This document shows, one piece after another, positions 1 through 9,506 of a stretch of 64,000 nt of DNA. A model generated the notes under the pieces. It saw nothing but the letters and a program-made list of their open reading frames with translations, did not search any database and was not told the DNA's origin. The position numbers and the translations under genes are program-made. Source of the DNA: Sphingomonas sp. PL-96 (GTDB taxonomy: Bacteria > Pseudomonadota > Alphaproteobacteria > Sphingomonadales > Sphingomonadaceae); contig NZ_JAJFET010000005.1 of assembly GCF_020707215.1 (NCBI RefSeq), positions 62,001 to 126,000 of the forward strand, read 5' to 3'. Every line of letters begins with the position of its first letter. Position 1 is the first letter of the stretch.

Positions 1-29
1 CGCGTCAATGATTTGCGAACGCCGCTATA

Positions 30-3000
30 TCAGGGGTCCTTGCGAATAAAAGGATCGCCATAGAGCGACATGGCCAGAGCGCGCTTGGGGTCCCAACTGG
101 TTTTGTCGGAAACGTGGCGGTTGGCCACGTGGCAAGCATCCAGCACTACCATACCTCCCTGCCACGCCTTCAGGAAAGCGTCCAGCCAAGGCCGTGCGAC
201 AAAAAACGGTATCGGCCAAGCCGGCCCGATCACGGCGGCGCTGCCGCGCGCGAGGATTTGCTTTGCGAGTCCGATCGCCATCCCGGTTTCCGGGTGAGGA
301 TCGATGCGGCCGCCTGAGCACACGAACAGGATCGTCAGGCGGGCCTTGCGGGTTACCTCGGCGATCTGCGCAATCTCGGTAACGCCGTGACCGTCGTCGC
401 TCAGCGACCGGAAATAGCGGTTCACCTCGGTCAGTCCGCCGTGCGCGCCGATGATCGCGACGTCGGTATCGGCAAATCCCGGTGATGGCTGGTTGCCGCG
501 CTCAAGCTCGACACCGTGACCGGTCAGGATCGGCGCCACCTCATCTGCCATCATGGCAAGGGGACCAGTTTCCCCGCCAGCCGGGGAAACCGGAATCCAC
601 ATGCGCGCTGCACCGTTCCCCTTCCGGTCGAGCTGACGTGATGCGGTCAGCCATTCGAGCGAGGGTGTCACGCCGACCGCATGATCGAAGCCCGCGCAGT
701 TACCGTCGATCGTCAGGAGATTGGGCGGGAAACGCTGCAGCCGCGCATCGGCAACGATGATCGACCGCTTGGGCAGCTTGGTCAGCCCCAGGTTCGCGAC
801 GCTGTCGCGCATCTCGTCCTGGTCTACCGACTCCAGGGAATAATCCCTGGGGAAACGCTCGCTCCAGCGATTGAGCGCTTCAGCAGAGAAGGTGTTCTCC
901 GGCTCGACCGTGAGGTCGGAAATATCGCCATTCTCGAACTCGACGGTGGCAAGCTGCCTGTCGAACATTGCCATGCCGACGATCGCGGTGTCCGCTCGGC
1001 TGAGCTCGATCGCCGCCTCGTAAGGAGCCTCTGCTCGTGTCAGCAGGCGCTCGACCTCGACAAGCGTGCCGTCGGCAGCCCGAAGCTCGATCGCGCGGTC
1101 CGCTGAGGCTTCCACAGCGTAGGTCAGCGCTTTGGGGTCGACTTCGGCCAAGGCATTCCCGACGAGCGTGCGTGTCATGACGCGCAAGTGCCTCAGGTCG
1201 TAGCCCGCATCGATAGCGTAGCGGGCATTGTCGAGGCCACGCGCCACGTCGGCGATGTCGGCAAGTGTCGGCACCCGGCTCGCTGCCCGGATCATAGGCT
1301 GGCGCTCAGGCGGGAGCTTGCTGACAATCTGCTTGAGGAGTGCCTCGGCGGACGCGACCTGTTCGGGAACTCGGTTGCCGCCGATGTGGACCAGCGTGTT
1401 CAGGGCCATCGCAATCGGCAGCAGGTCATCGCTCCGGTCGATCACTTCCGCCGCGTTGGCGGCCGCTGCGTCGAACAGTTCAATCAGCTCCTCATCGGAC
1501 CCGCCATCGCGGGAAAAGACAGCTGTCGCGGCCTGAAGCGCCATGGTTGCAAGGCGAAAGCCGTCACGCTCAGCAATGCCCAGCTGCTCAAGGGCTTCCT
1601 GCGAACGATCAAGCAGCGGCAAAGCGAGGTCGGCCATTCCGGCGTCGCGAAGCAGCCGGAACAGCAGGTTCGTCTCGAACCAAATTTCATCCCAGGATGC
1701 CTTCGCGCGCGTCTCCAGCGCAGCCGCCATCGCGACCATCGCTTCGGTGCTCATGCCAACGCGCGCGTAGATGTCCGCGAAGCTGAACAGGGCTATCCGG
1801 TGCCGCTCCGGACGGTCGCCGCTGTTCGTGACAATGAACTCGGCGATGTCGCGGGCGGCCTGTCCCTTGCCCGCGACCGCGAACTTGCTGCCCACGGTCC
1901 GAGCGATCGTCAGATCCTCGTCACGCTGCTCGGCGAGCGGGGCGATAGCGTTGGCGGCCGCAAGATACATGTTGGGCAGGACAAGATCATCCGTTTCCGC
2001 GATGCGGTCCCCGGCATAGTCCGCTTGGATCAGGATCGAGGCGATGAGCGCGTCCGCGGATACGTCGAGCAGCTCGGCCGGAAAGCTATGCTGTCCTACC
2101 ACCCAAATGCCTTGGCCCTTGTCGGCGAGCCATTTCCAAATACGCTCCAGCGGCGCCTTGGTCTGATCCGCCGGAATAACCGGCGGGCGGTCGGCGATCT
2201 TGGGTCGCGGATCGATCGGCGGCCTCGCGACCGAACGCTTGAGGAGGGCGGTGACGAGGATCGCCATCCCGCGCGTACCAGTCTCAGTCGGGCCGAGCAG
2301 CCTGGCCAGCCGCGTGCGAACGCGTCCGTCACCTGGATGGGTCGCCAGGAACGCGATCGATCGGTCCATGACCTGCTCGACCATCGGATCGTCGCTCGAC
2401 AGGGCCGCTGCCTGGAGCGCCGTGCTGGCCAGGCGAATGAGGAGGAGCAGCTCCCGGCTGGTTACCTCGGCATTGCGCCCGAGCAAGAACGCGAAGCTCT
2501 CGGCCACCCGACCCGCGCGCTCGAGCTGGAGCGCGATCTCTACGCCGCCATCGCCAACGAACTCGGGAAGGTCATCGGCGATCGTCGCGTGAACCATGTA
2601 AGGGTTCCAGCCATCGGCTTGCGTGCCATCGGCAAGCAGGCGGTAGAAGGATATTTCGTCCTCGTGATCGCTGTCGGTCATCGATTCCAGGATCGTGTTC
2701 GCGCGACCGTAGTCACCTTGGCATGCCGCCACGACCACGTCGTGCCGCTGCAATGTCGGCGCGTTGGGATGAAGCCGGCGGAACGCCTCCAGCACGGCTG
2801 ACCGAAGTCGTTGACCACGCAGCCGCAGCGCGGTGTCGAGCGCCTGGGCGAAGTCTTCGCTGTCGCGAATGTTCGGGAGCGCCTGCGTGATAAGCGCTTC
2901 CGCGAAATCGTCGATGTCGGCAGTTTCAGACAGCCGCGCGATCGCCAAAGCCTGCCGCACGGGCAGCTCGACCAACATGTCCGACTTGGCCTGAAGGAGA

Positions 3001-3842
3001 TCGCGAAACGGGTCCGAAAGACCTGCCCTGGAAAGAAACTCGAGTTTCAGGAAGAAGCGCTGCCGGTCGGACAGGCTGTCATCGCCATCGATTTCCTTGA
3101 TCACGCCCCCAATACCGCCCGCATCGACGGCATCATTCCACCGCGAAACCCTGGCAGTAACTTCGTCGGCATCGATAGGCTCAGCTCCGGCGATCTCACC
3201 GGACACAAATCCGGCGTCACCGACCGACTGCAGCAGATCCAGCGACTCCTTTCGCTGAGGCGGAAGAAAGCCTGAATCGAGCGTGACGTAGATTTCGTTG
3301 GCCCGGCAAAGCGCGTCGACCTCGGTCAGGAGCTGGTGGAGATGTGCTGCCCGCACTGTCTCCTCCAGCTGGCTGCCGTTAGGAATTTGTGTGGCGGCCA
3401 TACGATAGCGGCCGGCCTCGACAACGATGATGGCAGTCTTCGTGGGCGCCGCCGAGAGCGCCCGGACCAGCGCATCACCGTCGTAGCTATCCGTGAACTG
3501 CAAAGATAGGAATGAGAATGCGGCCTCACGCATCTCGGCAGTGGCCGAGCCGCTGGAGACTTCGGTGAGGGTGGCATCAACAGCTTTTCTCAACTGATCC
3601 AGGGCGGTCGCCTGTTCGTCCGCGGTCGAGGGCGGAAGAACGATCCAGACCTGGTCCGCCAGACGGCCTCCATTTTTGTCGCCGCGGATCGAAAAATAGG
3701 CGGCGAGCTCGCCCAAACGGGCAAGGTCCTTGTCGGACCCTACGGCCAGAAGATCCGAATGGCCCCATTGCATCGCTCCTTGCCCCATGAAAGTCATCCA
3801 AGTGAGCTTTTCGCTGGCGGGGGTCTCCGATTGTTCTGTCAC
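30..3842 (-). CDS. CHAT-domain (caspase-like) protease with long helical/TPR-like region
   Basis: This 1270-residue protein ends in a CHAT-type cysteine protease domain. The proposed catalytic pair is His1134 in IIGAHGG and Cys1175 in ILFVCSGG, followed by the family's usual GSAAVIGPAWPI and YGDPF motifs. The first ~200 residues form an unrecognised alpha/beta region, and roughly 260-1000 is helical and reads like degenerate TPR repeats. CHAT proteases act as effectors or processing enzymes in bacterial defence and programmed-death systems; the substrate here is unknown. The start is GTG at 3842, with AGAAGG a few bases upstream. A membrane-protein gene lies 261 bp upstream on the same strand and may be a partner. 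The family call is firm; the defence role is inferred from family and location. Confidence 0.8.
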   Translation of the reverse strand: MTEQSETPASEKLTWMTFMGQGAMQWGHSDLLAVGSDKDLARLGELAAYFSIRGDKNGGRLADQVWIVLPPSTADEQATALDQLRKAVDATLTEVSSGSATAEMREAAFSFLSLQFTDSYDGDALVRALSAAPTKTAIIVVEAGRYRMAATQIPNGSQLEETVRAAHLHQLLTEVDALCRANEIYVTLDSGFLPPQRKESLDLLQSVGDAGFVSGEIAGAEPIDADEVTARVSRWNDAVDAGGIGGVIKEIDGDDSLSDRQRFFLKLEFLSRAGLSDPFRDLLQAKSDMLVELPVRQALAIARLSETADIDDFAEALITQALPNIRDSEDFAQALDTALRLRGQRLRSAVLEAFRRLHPNAPTLQRHDVVVAACQGDYGRANTILESMTDSDHEDEISFYRLLADGTQADGWNPYMVHATIADDLPEFVGDGGVEIALQLERAGRVAESFAFLLGRNAEVTSRELLLLIRLASTALQAAALSSDDPMVEQVMDRSIAFLATHPGDGRVRTRLARLLGPTETGTRGMAILVTALLKRSVARPPIDPRPKIADRPPVIPADQTKAPLERIWKWLADKGQGIWVVGQHSFPAELLDVSADALIASILIQADYAGDRIAETDDLVLPNMYLAAANAIAPLAEQRDEDLTIARTVGSKFAVAGKGQAARDIAEFIVTNSGDRPERHRIALFSFADIYARVGMSTEAMVAMAAALETRAKASWDEIWFETNLLFRLLRDAGMADLALPLLDRSQEALEQLGIAERDGFRLATMALQAATAVFSRDGGSDEELIELFDAAAANAAEVIDRSDDLLPIAMALNTLVHIGGNRVPEQVASAEALLKQIVSKLPPERQPMIRAASRVPTLADIADVARGLDNARYAIDAGYDLRHLRVMTRTLVGNALAEVDPKALTYAVEASADRAIELRAADGTLVEVERLLTRAEAPYEAAIELSRADTAIVGMAMFDRQLATVEFENGDISDLTVEPENTFSAEALNRWSERFPRDYSLESVDQDEMRDSVANLGLTKLPKRSIIVADARLQRFPPNLLTIDGNCAGFDHAVGVTPSLEWLTASRQLDRKGNGAARMWIPVSPAGGETGPLAMMADEVAPILTGHGVELERGNQPSPGFADTDVAIIGAHGGLTEVNRYFRSLSDDGHGVTEIAQIAEVTRKARLTILFVCSGGRIDPHPETGMAIGLAKQILARGSAAVIGPAWPIPFFVARPWLDAFLKAWQGGMVVLDACHVANRHVSDKTSWDPKRALAMSLYGDPFIRKDP

Positions 3843-4103
3843 TTCAACCTTCTACCCTATTTGCGCGAGTGACGGCCTTGTATTGACGCGGTCGGTCGCG
3901 GGTGGAAATCTATCCATTGGGATCAGCATTGCCGGGTCCGTAATGGTGTCCATCAAGGCGAGGTCATATCGACACGGGCGGAGGGCGAGTTCGTGCTTCC
4001 ACAATTCTAGACAGCCGGAGTCGCGATAAACTTTGGCGATGACGCCGTCCCATTCGGGATAGGATGATGTCGCCTGGCGGTAGCCTTTCGATATTGCCCC
4101 GCT

Positions 4104-5498
4104 TCATCCGCCCCGCCTCACGGTGAAAATCAACGAGTACCCGTCTTTGATCGCGCCGCCGTTGAAATTCTCACGCGTCAGCGACACCGATCCGAATGGA
4201 ATATCGGCCTCAAAATCCTTCAGCGATGCGATCTGCACCTTGAGCCGTTCCACGGCGTCGAAGCTCACCGCCTGCTCCAGCAGGTGCATGGCGTGGAGGA
4301 GAAACATATCCTCGGCGTCGGTGCGGTCGGCAGTCATGTTGACGTTAAGCTTCACCTTCAGAACCGTGGCCGCGTGTTGCGTGCCGTCGATGTAATAGGC
4401 GATGTTGTTGCGGCAGATGCCGTCACCCTTCCCGAGTTCGCGCATCGGGCTCGAAGCGCCCCATTCATCCTCGTATCGGTGATTATAATGGCCCGTTTCC
4501 ACGCCAACGTCCGCGAGGAACTGCATCGCCAGATAGGGCGACCAACCTTCTTTTGGCGGCACGGTGGGAGGGCTCGCTTCCCGTTCCTTCAATGCCAGCA
4601 GCGCCGTCAGCGTGTGCTTCAGCTCAACCTTTTTCGCCGGGCGCGCCGATTGGATCGATTTTCGCCAGCGTTCCAGCAGATCGAGATCGGTTCGAATGCG
4701 CGTGATCGCAAGCCACCGCGCATAGGGAACCAGCGCCTTCTCGATAGCGAAGATCGAGATGGTCGTGAACATCTCATTGTAAGCGACATAGGTCCGCCAC
4801 GCGTACAGGAACGGCAGGAAGGCGACGGACAGGATGATCGGGATGACCAGTTCAAGCCAGTTTGCCCATGTGAACGTGTCGCGCCACAGTTCGACCGACT
4901 TCCACAGGCTGAACCCGATATAGGAAGATCCAATCAGGCCGGAGAGACAGCCCATAAGTTTGGCGACGGGCGCGTGCTCCGGTTTGTGCTTGGCCATTTC
5001 CGCCATCAGGACGACGACGGTGACAAACGGCAGGGCGATCAGCTCCACGATCAGCGGGAAGCTGTAGAGTTCCGCGATGAAGGTGACCAACACCGCCACG
5101 CTGAGGATTTCCGCCGTGATCTTGCCGAGCCCCGCCTTGCGGTTCTTGGCCGTCGCCACCTCGAACATGGTGACGAACGCGAACGTCACGAGCCAAAGAA
5201 TGGTGGTTTTCAGGTTTGCGACTGACCACCAGCCCATATAGCTGAGTAGGAAAATCTCGCCGCTAGCGTATAGTGCGGCGATCCCAAGTGGTATAATAAG
5301 CGCAGGCTGAAACAGCGCCCTTATCACAGCGCCAAGGCTATCGCGCGTAGATTTGTTGATCAGCACAAAGGCCACAAAGGCTGCCAACCAGGTTGCCGAC
5401 GCTATCTCCCGGTCGCTTATGGAATTGATGATGGCGTTCATCCCAGCACAGGACACAATATCGCCGAGGGCTGCAATGGGGTGGCGTGACTTCGGCAC
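4104..5498 (-). CDS. Polytopic membrane protein of unknown function
   Basis: I do not recognise this 464-residue protein. Its first half contains about six hydrophobic segments (near residues 32-48, 60-85, 98-115, 130-168, 180-200 and 215-237). The rest, from about 240, is soluble and mixed-charge. An alternative start at 5441 (MNAIINSISD) would remove 19 residues; neither start has a convincing ribosome binding site. It lies upstream of the CHAT protease gene on the same strand. A polytopic protein next to a caspase-like protease could be a membrane effector or sensor, but that is only an idea drawn from position. Confidence 0.6.
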   Translation of the reverse strand: MPKSRHPIAALGDIVSCAGMNAIINSISDREIASATWLAAFVAFVLINKSTRDSLGAVIRALFQPALIIPLGIAALYASGEIFLLSYMGWWSVANLKTTILWLVTFAFVTMFEVATAKNRKAGLGKITAEILSVAVLVTFIAELYSFPLIVELIALPFVTVVVLMAEMAKHKPEHAPVAKLMGCLSGLIGSSYIGFSLWKSVELWRDTFTWANWLELVIPIILSVAFLPFLYAWRTYVAYNEMFTTISIFAIEKALVPYARWLAITRIRTDLDLLERWRKSIQSARPAKKVELKHTLTALLALKEREASPPTVPPKEGWSPYLAMQFLADVGVETGHYNHRYEDEWGASSPMRELGKGDGICRNNIAYYIDGTQHAATVLKVKLNVNMTADRTDAEDMFLLHAMHLLEQAVSFDAVERLKVQIASLKDFEADIPFGSVSLTRENFNGGAIKDGYSLIFTVRRGG

Positions 5499-5785
5499 AT
5501 GGCGCCGGATGTGCCTGGCGGCAGAGGCTGCGACTGCGCGTCCTTATTCCGCCAGCAGCTGCCGAAAGCAGACAGCCCGCTACCGGCCCACCTATGGTTA
5601 CTGGCATATGCGAATGACTCGCGAGTCCGCCAGGCGATCGGCTGCTTGCGATGCTCTGGCCGCCGGCGTGCCGAGTTCCACGAGGTCCGTGGTGCAAACC
5701 ATCGGGTTACGAATGGAACACCAGCGCGGAAGTTGTGGGTATTATCCTGTGGCAAGAGGCGAAATGCAGCGGCATCCTGTCCGGC

Positions 5786-6973
5786 ATGGATACCGAACTC
5801 CCCAGCTGGGCCGACGCTGAATTGACGCGTGAGTTGCCGCACCTGGCGGCGGCGAGCGAAACGCAGACGGTCGAATTCAAGCGCGAGTTCCCGAAGCATG
5901 CCGGCGATCTTGCCAAGGAAATCGCGGCGTTCGCGACGTCAAATGCGGGCATGATCCTTCTCGGTGTAGAAGACAGCGGCGAGATCATCGGTATTCCGGA
6001 AGGGGCACAGGATGTCGTCCGGCGGGGCATTCGCGAGCGTCTCGAGGGTATCTTCAATCTTGTCCGGCCCACGATCACGCCGGGCATCCGGTTTGCGGTT
6101 TTCGAGGACAAGGTCGTCGCGGCGATCACGGTTCCGAAAGGCGCCCAGCCCATCTACTACGCTTCCAGCATTCCCTATCATCGTTTGCTGACGGCGGCCC
6201 GGCCGATGGCACCAGACGACGTCATCGAGGCGGTGCTTTCCTGGAGCACGGCTCATGGCCAAGCGTCGCCCGAGGCCGAATTCCTCGGAGGACTGGCACC
6301 TTTCTGGGCTCAGGTGGACTTGACGGTTTCTGAGCGGAAGCTCCGCCAACTGAACCCATGGGCCGAGAATGTCCGCTGGACTGCGGGGCATCAGGCTGAC
6401 CTTGCTCGCCGCTTCGCCGCGAGCGTACCGCACGAGCTGGAAGCCCTCGCTGAGCCTTTGGACAAGCTCGCGTTGGCACTGGAAGTGATCGCACAGGAAC
6501 GTCCCATGCTTTCCGGACCCAGCCTCGAGGTTCTCGGTGCAATCCAGGATGCGGAGCAAATCGTCGAGAGAGTTCGCGCCAAATACCTCGGCCCTGGAAG
6601 GTTCAACGCCAAGGTAGCGGCCGATCAGAGGGCGGTGGTCGTCTCTGAGGCCAAGCTTCTCAGCCGTCTGATCGAGCGGATTGAGGCAGATTCGAGCGGC
6701 TCAATCTATCAAGCTGCGCAGACGGAGGCGAGCCAGCGTGGGGAAGCGCTCTTCTACGTAGCCTCAATCGGCGCCGGCGCGGGAGACGCGGCCGCCCGCG
6801 CGGAATTGCGGGAGATTGCCGTAGCGCTCCGCGCTATCGAGAAGATGTCGGTGTACATGGATGGTGGCAAATCGCTCCTGAAGATTTTCGATGCCGTTCG
6901 CGATGCCGATCGTCGTCTCAAGCAATGGCTGCGCCTGGGGAGGCGTGATGGTGCTGGGGGGGCGGCACTATGA
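5786..6973 (+). CDS. AlbA_2 / Schlafen-type putative DNA- or ATP-binding protein
   Basis: The N-terminal ~130 residues match the AlbA_2 (divergent AAA-4, Schlafen-like) fold, with ETQTVEFKREF near residues 25-35 and then AAFATSNAGMILLGVEDSG. This is the usual phosphate- and nucleic-acid-binding region of the family. The remaining ~260 residues are helical and unassigned. The frame is open 135 bp further upstream, but ATG at 5786 was chosen because the domain begins soon after it; no strong Shine-Dalgarno is visible. It is divergent from the membrane-protein gene. AlbA_2 proteins occur as regulators and in defence loci; the role here is not determined. Confidence 0.7.
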   Translation: MDTELPSWADAELTRELPHLAAASETQTVEFKREFPKHAGDLAKEIAAFATSNAGMILLGVEDSGEIIGIPEGAQDVVRRGIRERLEGIFNLVRPTITPGIRFAVFEDKVVAAITVPKGAQPIYYASSIPYHRLLTAARPMAPDDVIEAVLSWSTAHGQASPEAEFLGGLAPFWAQVDLTVSERKLRQLNPWAENVRWTAGHQADLARRFAASVPHELEALAEPLDKLALALEVIAQERPMLSGPSLEVLGAIQDAEQIVERVRAKYLGPGRFNAKVAADQRAVVVSEAKLLSRLIERIEADSSGSIYQAAQTEASQRGEALFYVASIGAGAGDAAARAELREIAVALRAIEKMSVYMDGGKSLLKIFDAVRDADRRLKQWLRLGRRDGAGGAAL

Positions 6974-7359
6974 GCAACGCGCGGTAGCGCTGTGAGATCG
7001 TAGTGCTGCGCGGCTTCCTTGGGCCGCGCGGCGCCTTCCGTCGACTAGCTCTGCGAATGTCCGACTAAGCTGTTACGGCACCGAAAGCTGCCGGGCCGAT
7101 AACGGCCCAAAAGCCGCTTGGTGGGTGTTGGGGGAGCTGCCGGTCAGCAATGCGCCCTCAATCCGGTCATCGGAGCGCATGGCCGTCACTCCCCTTAGCG
7201 GACATTTTGAACCTGACTTGTGACCCTTTAGAAGCCCCGGAAAACCGTGTCTACGTTGGCCGCGTCAGAACCGCCCGGTTGTGACACCAGGGTACGTCAC
7301 ATAGTGGCCGTTGCAGGCCAGCAGTTCGGGTGAGCGAAACGGGAAAGCTGCCCCTTCCT
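6974..7359. other. Intergenic stretch with decayed repeat sequence
   Basis: This is a gap between two convergent genes with no credible coding frame. It holds one copy of the 26-bp palindrome (7262-7287). A segment near 7136-7175 is a diverged relative of 13788-13825: both carry GTCAGCAA followed by an AATYCCGG-like motif. Confidence 0.5.
7262..7287. repeat. 26-bp palindromic element, copy 1
   Basis: The left arm GCGTCAGAACCG and right arm CGGTTGTGACAC are separated by CC. The left arm has two mismatches to the perfect complement seen in copy 3. The element lies between convergent genes. It has no T-tract, so it does not look like a classic terminator. Confidence 0.75.
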
Positions 7360-7764
7360 TCAGCCGTAGAGGATCTCCGGCCCAAGGTCCGGCACCACCC
7401 ACCACTCCACTATACGGTCGGCGCGGATGTTGAAGCCCTGCTTGGCGAGTGCGTCGGCGTCACGCGGGTGGAGCCGGCCCTTCGATCCGTGGCTTCCGGT
7501 GCCGTTTGCGTTGACGACGGCTAGTTGGCCGCCCTTGCGGCCGTAGACATGCGCATGCACCGAACCATCGCCGCGTCAGTGGGTCGGCTGATCAATGCGG
7601 ATGTTGCGCTCGAAACGCCCATCGACAAACTTGCCCTCGTCCAGACGCTGGAAAGTGACGCCGTCCGCCGTCAACGTCACGTCGTCGATGAACGGCACGC
7701 CATCCTCCTCGCCGGCTACGAAGTCCATGAGCTTGCGCATGATGTCGCCGGCGCGGCCGGTCAC
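7360..7764 (-). pseudogene. Small conserved-looking gene interrupted by an in-frame TGA
   Basis: Two frames, 7576-7764 (62 codons plus stop) and 7360-7560, are in the same phase. They are separated only by TGA at 7576-7578 and five sense codons. Read through, they give one ~134-residue protein whose centre runs from RNIRIDQPTH across the stop to HAHVYGRKG, then NANGTGSHGSKG and ADALAKQGFNI. The second part has only a GTG at 7560 without a ribosome binding site, so one gene broken by a nonsense change is more likely than two genes. Its start overlaps the end of the DUF1413 gene by 4 bp. A sequencing error or true readthrough is also possible. I do not know the family's function. Confidence 0.55.
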
Positions 7765-8129
7765 GCCCGAGCCGCCGCGCGCACGTAATACTGATGGTTA
7801 GAGGACGATTTCTCGACCGCGCGAATGCCGGTCTGAGCGCCGTCGACCTCAGCCTTGAACATGCGCCCCCCGCGCAGCCGTGCACCCTTGCTGAACATCT
7901 CCCAGCGCGCCGTAGGGAACAGGTCCTGGAGCTTGAACTTCTCGTTCGGTTCCCTCTTGGCCGCCAGCTTGAGCGCTTGCCTGACGATCTCGCCCGCCTC
8001 CCGCTCGTCGGTGAGCTCACCGCACTCCTTCAGAAAGAGCGCGGACACGCTGGGCAGGCCCGCCCGCTTCCTCTTCTTGGTCAGCGACGCGTAGGCTGCG
8101 TCGTCAACGATGGTCTTGATGACCGGCAT
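7761..8129 (-). CDS. DUF1413-domain protein
   Basis: This 122-residue protein has a C-terminal half that matches DUF1413 as I recall it: FKLQDLF, then ARWEMFSKGARLRGGRMF, then an SSNHQYY block near the end. The N-terminal ~50 residues are basic and helical and may bind DNA. The start at 8129 has a strong AGGAGG eight bases upstream. Its stop overlaps the start of the interrupted gene downstream, so the two form a small operon. An AGGTACCT palindrome lies about 20-30 bp upstream and could be an operator. The function of DUF1413 is not established. Confidence 0.65.
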   Translation of the reverse strand: MPVIKTIVDDAAYASLTKKRKRAGLPSVSALFLKECGELTDEREAGEIVRQALKLAAKREPNEKFKLQDLFPTARWEMFSKGARLRGGRMFKAEVDGAQTGIRAVEKSSSNHQYYVRAAARA

Positions 8130-8218
8130 ATCACTGGCCTCCTATTAAGAGAGGTACCTATAATATGCGGTGACGATGTCAAGACACGCGACGCCGCAAC
8201 ATCCGAACGCGCCACCAA

Positions 8219-9289
8219 GTGATCCGTGAGGCCATGGTTTCTCCAGCAGTCGCACCCATCTTCCGCGTCATGACTCCAGAAGCGCCCCCGCCAGCCCCGA
8301 AGCGTCCGGACGATTTCCCCTTTGCCGAGTGGCAGCTCGGCATCGAGGACGCATCCACGCGGCTGACGGGACGGGTGCGCCACTGCGCGGGAAACGCGTT
8401 CCTGCACCTGAGGAAGGCTTGGCGGCTACACGGGGTCGATGACGAGATGTCCGCATTTCACGCGATCACCGCCGAGGAGGAGGCGGCGACCGCGCTGATA
8501 CAGGCGCTCAAGGCGCGCCGCTACGCTGGCGCCGACCGCCTTCGGCCCTGGAATCACGTGCACAAGAGCGCCTTCTGGCCACTGGTCGAGGCCGTTAACC
8601 GCGTCCTGGTCGCGTCAGGCATGCCGGCACCGAAGGTCGCGTTGTCCCGGTTTGGTAAGCCGAGGGTGTCCATCCGGATCGACGTCGCCGCCATGGCAGG
8701 ATCGCCGGAGCCGCTCTGGGGAGAGCCAGATCACCCGCTGAACTTCCTGATCCGCGCAGGCGCCGCCTCGGCGCCGCTTGTCCACCTGTTCGAGGAACAG
8801 TTCGCCGAGCTGGCGAGCGAGAGCGGGACGGGCTCGCTGAAGGCGCGCATAGAGCGCGAGGCCAACGCACGCAACGAGCTGCTTTACGCGAGCGATCAGG
8901 GATGTCCGCGCGCGTCGTTCGATGACGACATGCTGATGAACCGGGCGAACCGGGTGTGCGTTCTCGTGATGCTGGCAATCATCGTCATGCAGACGCCCGA
9001 GCATCAGCTGTTCGTCACGCAGTGCCTGGAATCGCTGCTTCGCATGCTCGCTTCCGTCGAGGGCATCGATTTCGACTACTCGTCAGCGGCTGTGCCAGTT
9101 GAGCGCCAGCTGCTCACCATTTGCCGCGCGCCCGGCGAGCCGGCGCGCATCTCGCTGCGGCGCCCGGTGGCGGTGACCGGCAGATGGGGTGACGGCGGCT
9201 ACGTGCCTAAACAACCGCTCCGACCGACCAGCGCCTCGGTTGGCTTCGACGATCGTCCGCCCGCAGACGCCGGCCAAGAGAACGATTGA
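8219..9289 (+). CDS. Hypothetical protein, possible HEPN-like helical region
   Basis: This 356-residue protein belongs to no family I recognise. Residues ~85-135 and ~185-275 are helical. The stretch REANARNELLYASD (about 213-226), followed by the hydrophobic helix VCVLVMLAIIVM, faintly recalls HEPN-type domains, but the usual RNxxxH histidine is absent. The C terminus (~300-356) is proline-rich and probably disordered. GTG at 8219 and ATG at 8234 are both possible starts, and neither has a clear ribosome binding site. It is divergent from the DUF1413 operon and convergent with the STAND gene. Confidence 0.5.
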   Translation: MIREAMVSPAVAPIFRVMTPEAPPPAPKRPDDFPFAEWQLGIEDASTRLTGRVRHCAGNAFLHLRKAWRLHGVDDEMSAFHAITAEEEAATALIQALKARRYAGADRLRPWNHVHKSAFWPLVEAVNRVLVASGMPAPKVALSRFGKPRVSIRIDVAAMAGSPEPLWGEPDHPLNFLIRAGAASAPLVHLFEEQFAELASESGTGSLKARIEREANARNELLYASDQGCPRASFDDDMLMNRANRVCVLVMLAIIVMQTPEHQLFVTQCLESLLRMLASVEGIDFDYSSAAVPVERQLLTICRAPGEPARISLRRPVAVTGRWGDGGYVPKQPLRPTSASVGFDDRPPADAGQEND

Positions 9290-9347
9290 CCAGTCGCGGC
9301 ATCGGGTTTCCAGGCACAGCTGGGCTTAGATGCCGTTCGGACCGGCG

Positions 9348-9373
9348 GCGCCACAACCGACCGGTTGTGACAC
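9348..9373. repeat. 26-bp palindromic element, copy 2
   Basis: The inner arms CACAACCG (9352-9359) and CGGTTGTG (9362-9369) are perfect complements around AC. The full right arm CGGTTGTGACAC is identical to that of the other copies. The element lies 59 bp after the 356-residue gene and before the convergent STAND gene. Confidence 0.8.
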
Positions 9374-9506
9374 CGACGAAGCCCTCGAATCGGTCAAGCC
9401 GATAAGTTCGCCAGCTTCATGACTGAGACGCGGCACACGGCTCGGGACGCCTGTGCTGCTTCGTCCTAGCTATCGGCCGTTCGTGCCCGCCGAGTGCCAG
9501 TGTCAA

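Noticed and set aside
1188-2801. A 537-codon plus-strand frame opposite the CHAT gene
   Set aside because: Antisense shadow; the composition is unlike a folded protein and the CHAT motifs are on the other strand.
7330-7524. A 64-codon plus-strand frame
   Set aside because: It lies opposite the more plausible minus-strand frame with HAHVYGRKG and has no ribosome binding site.
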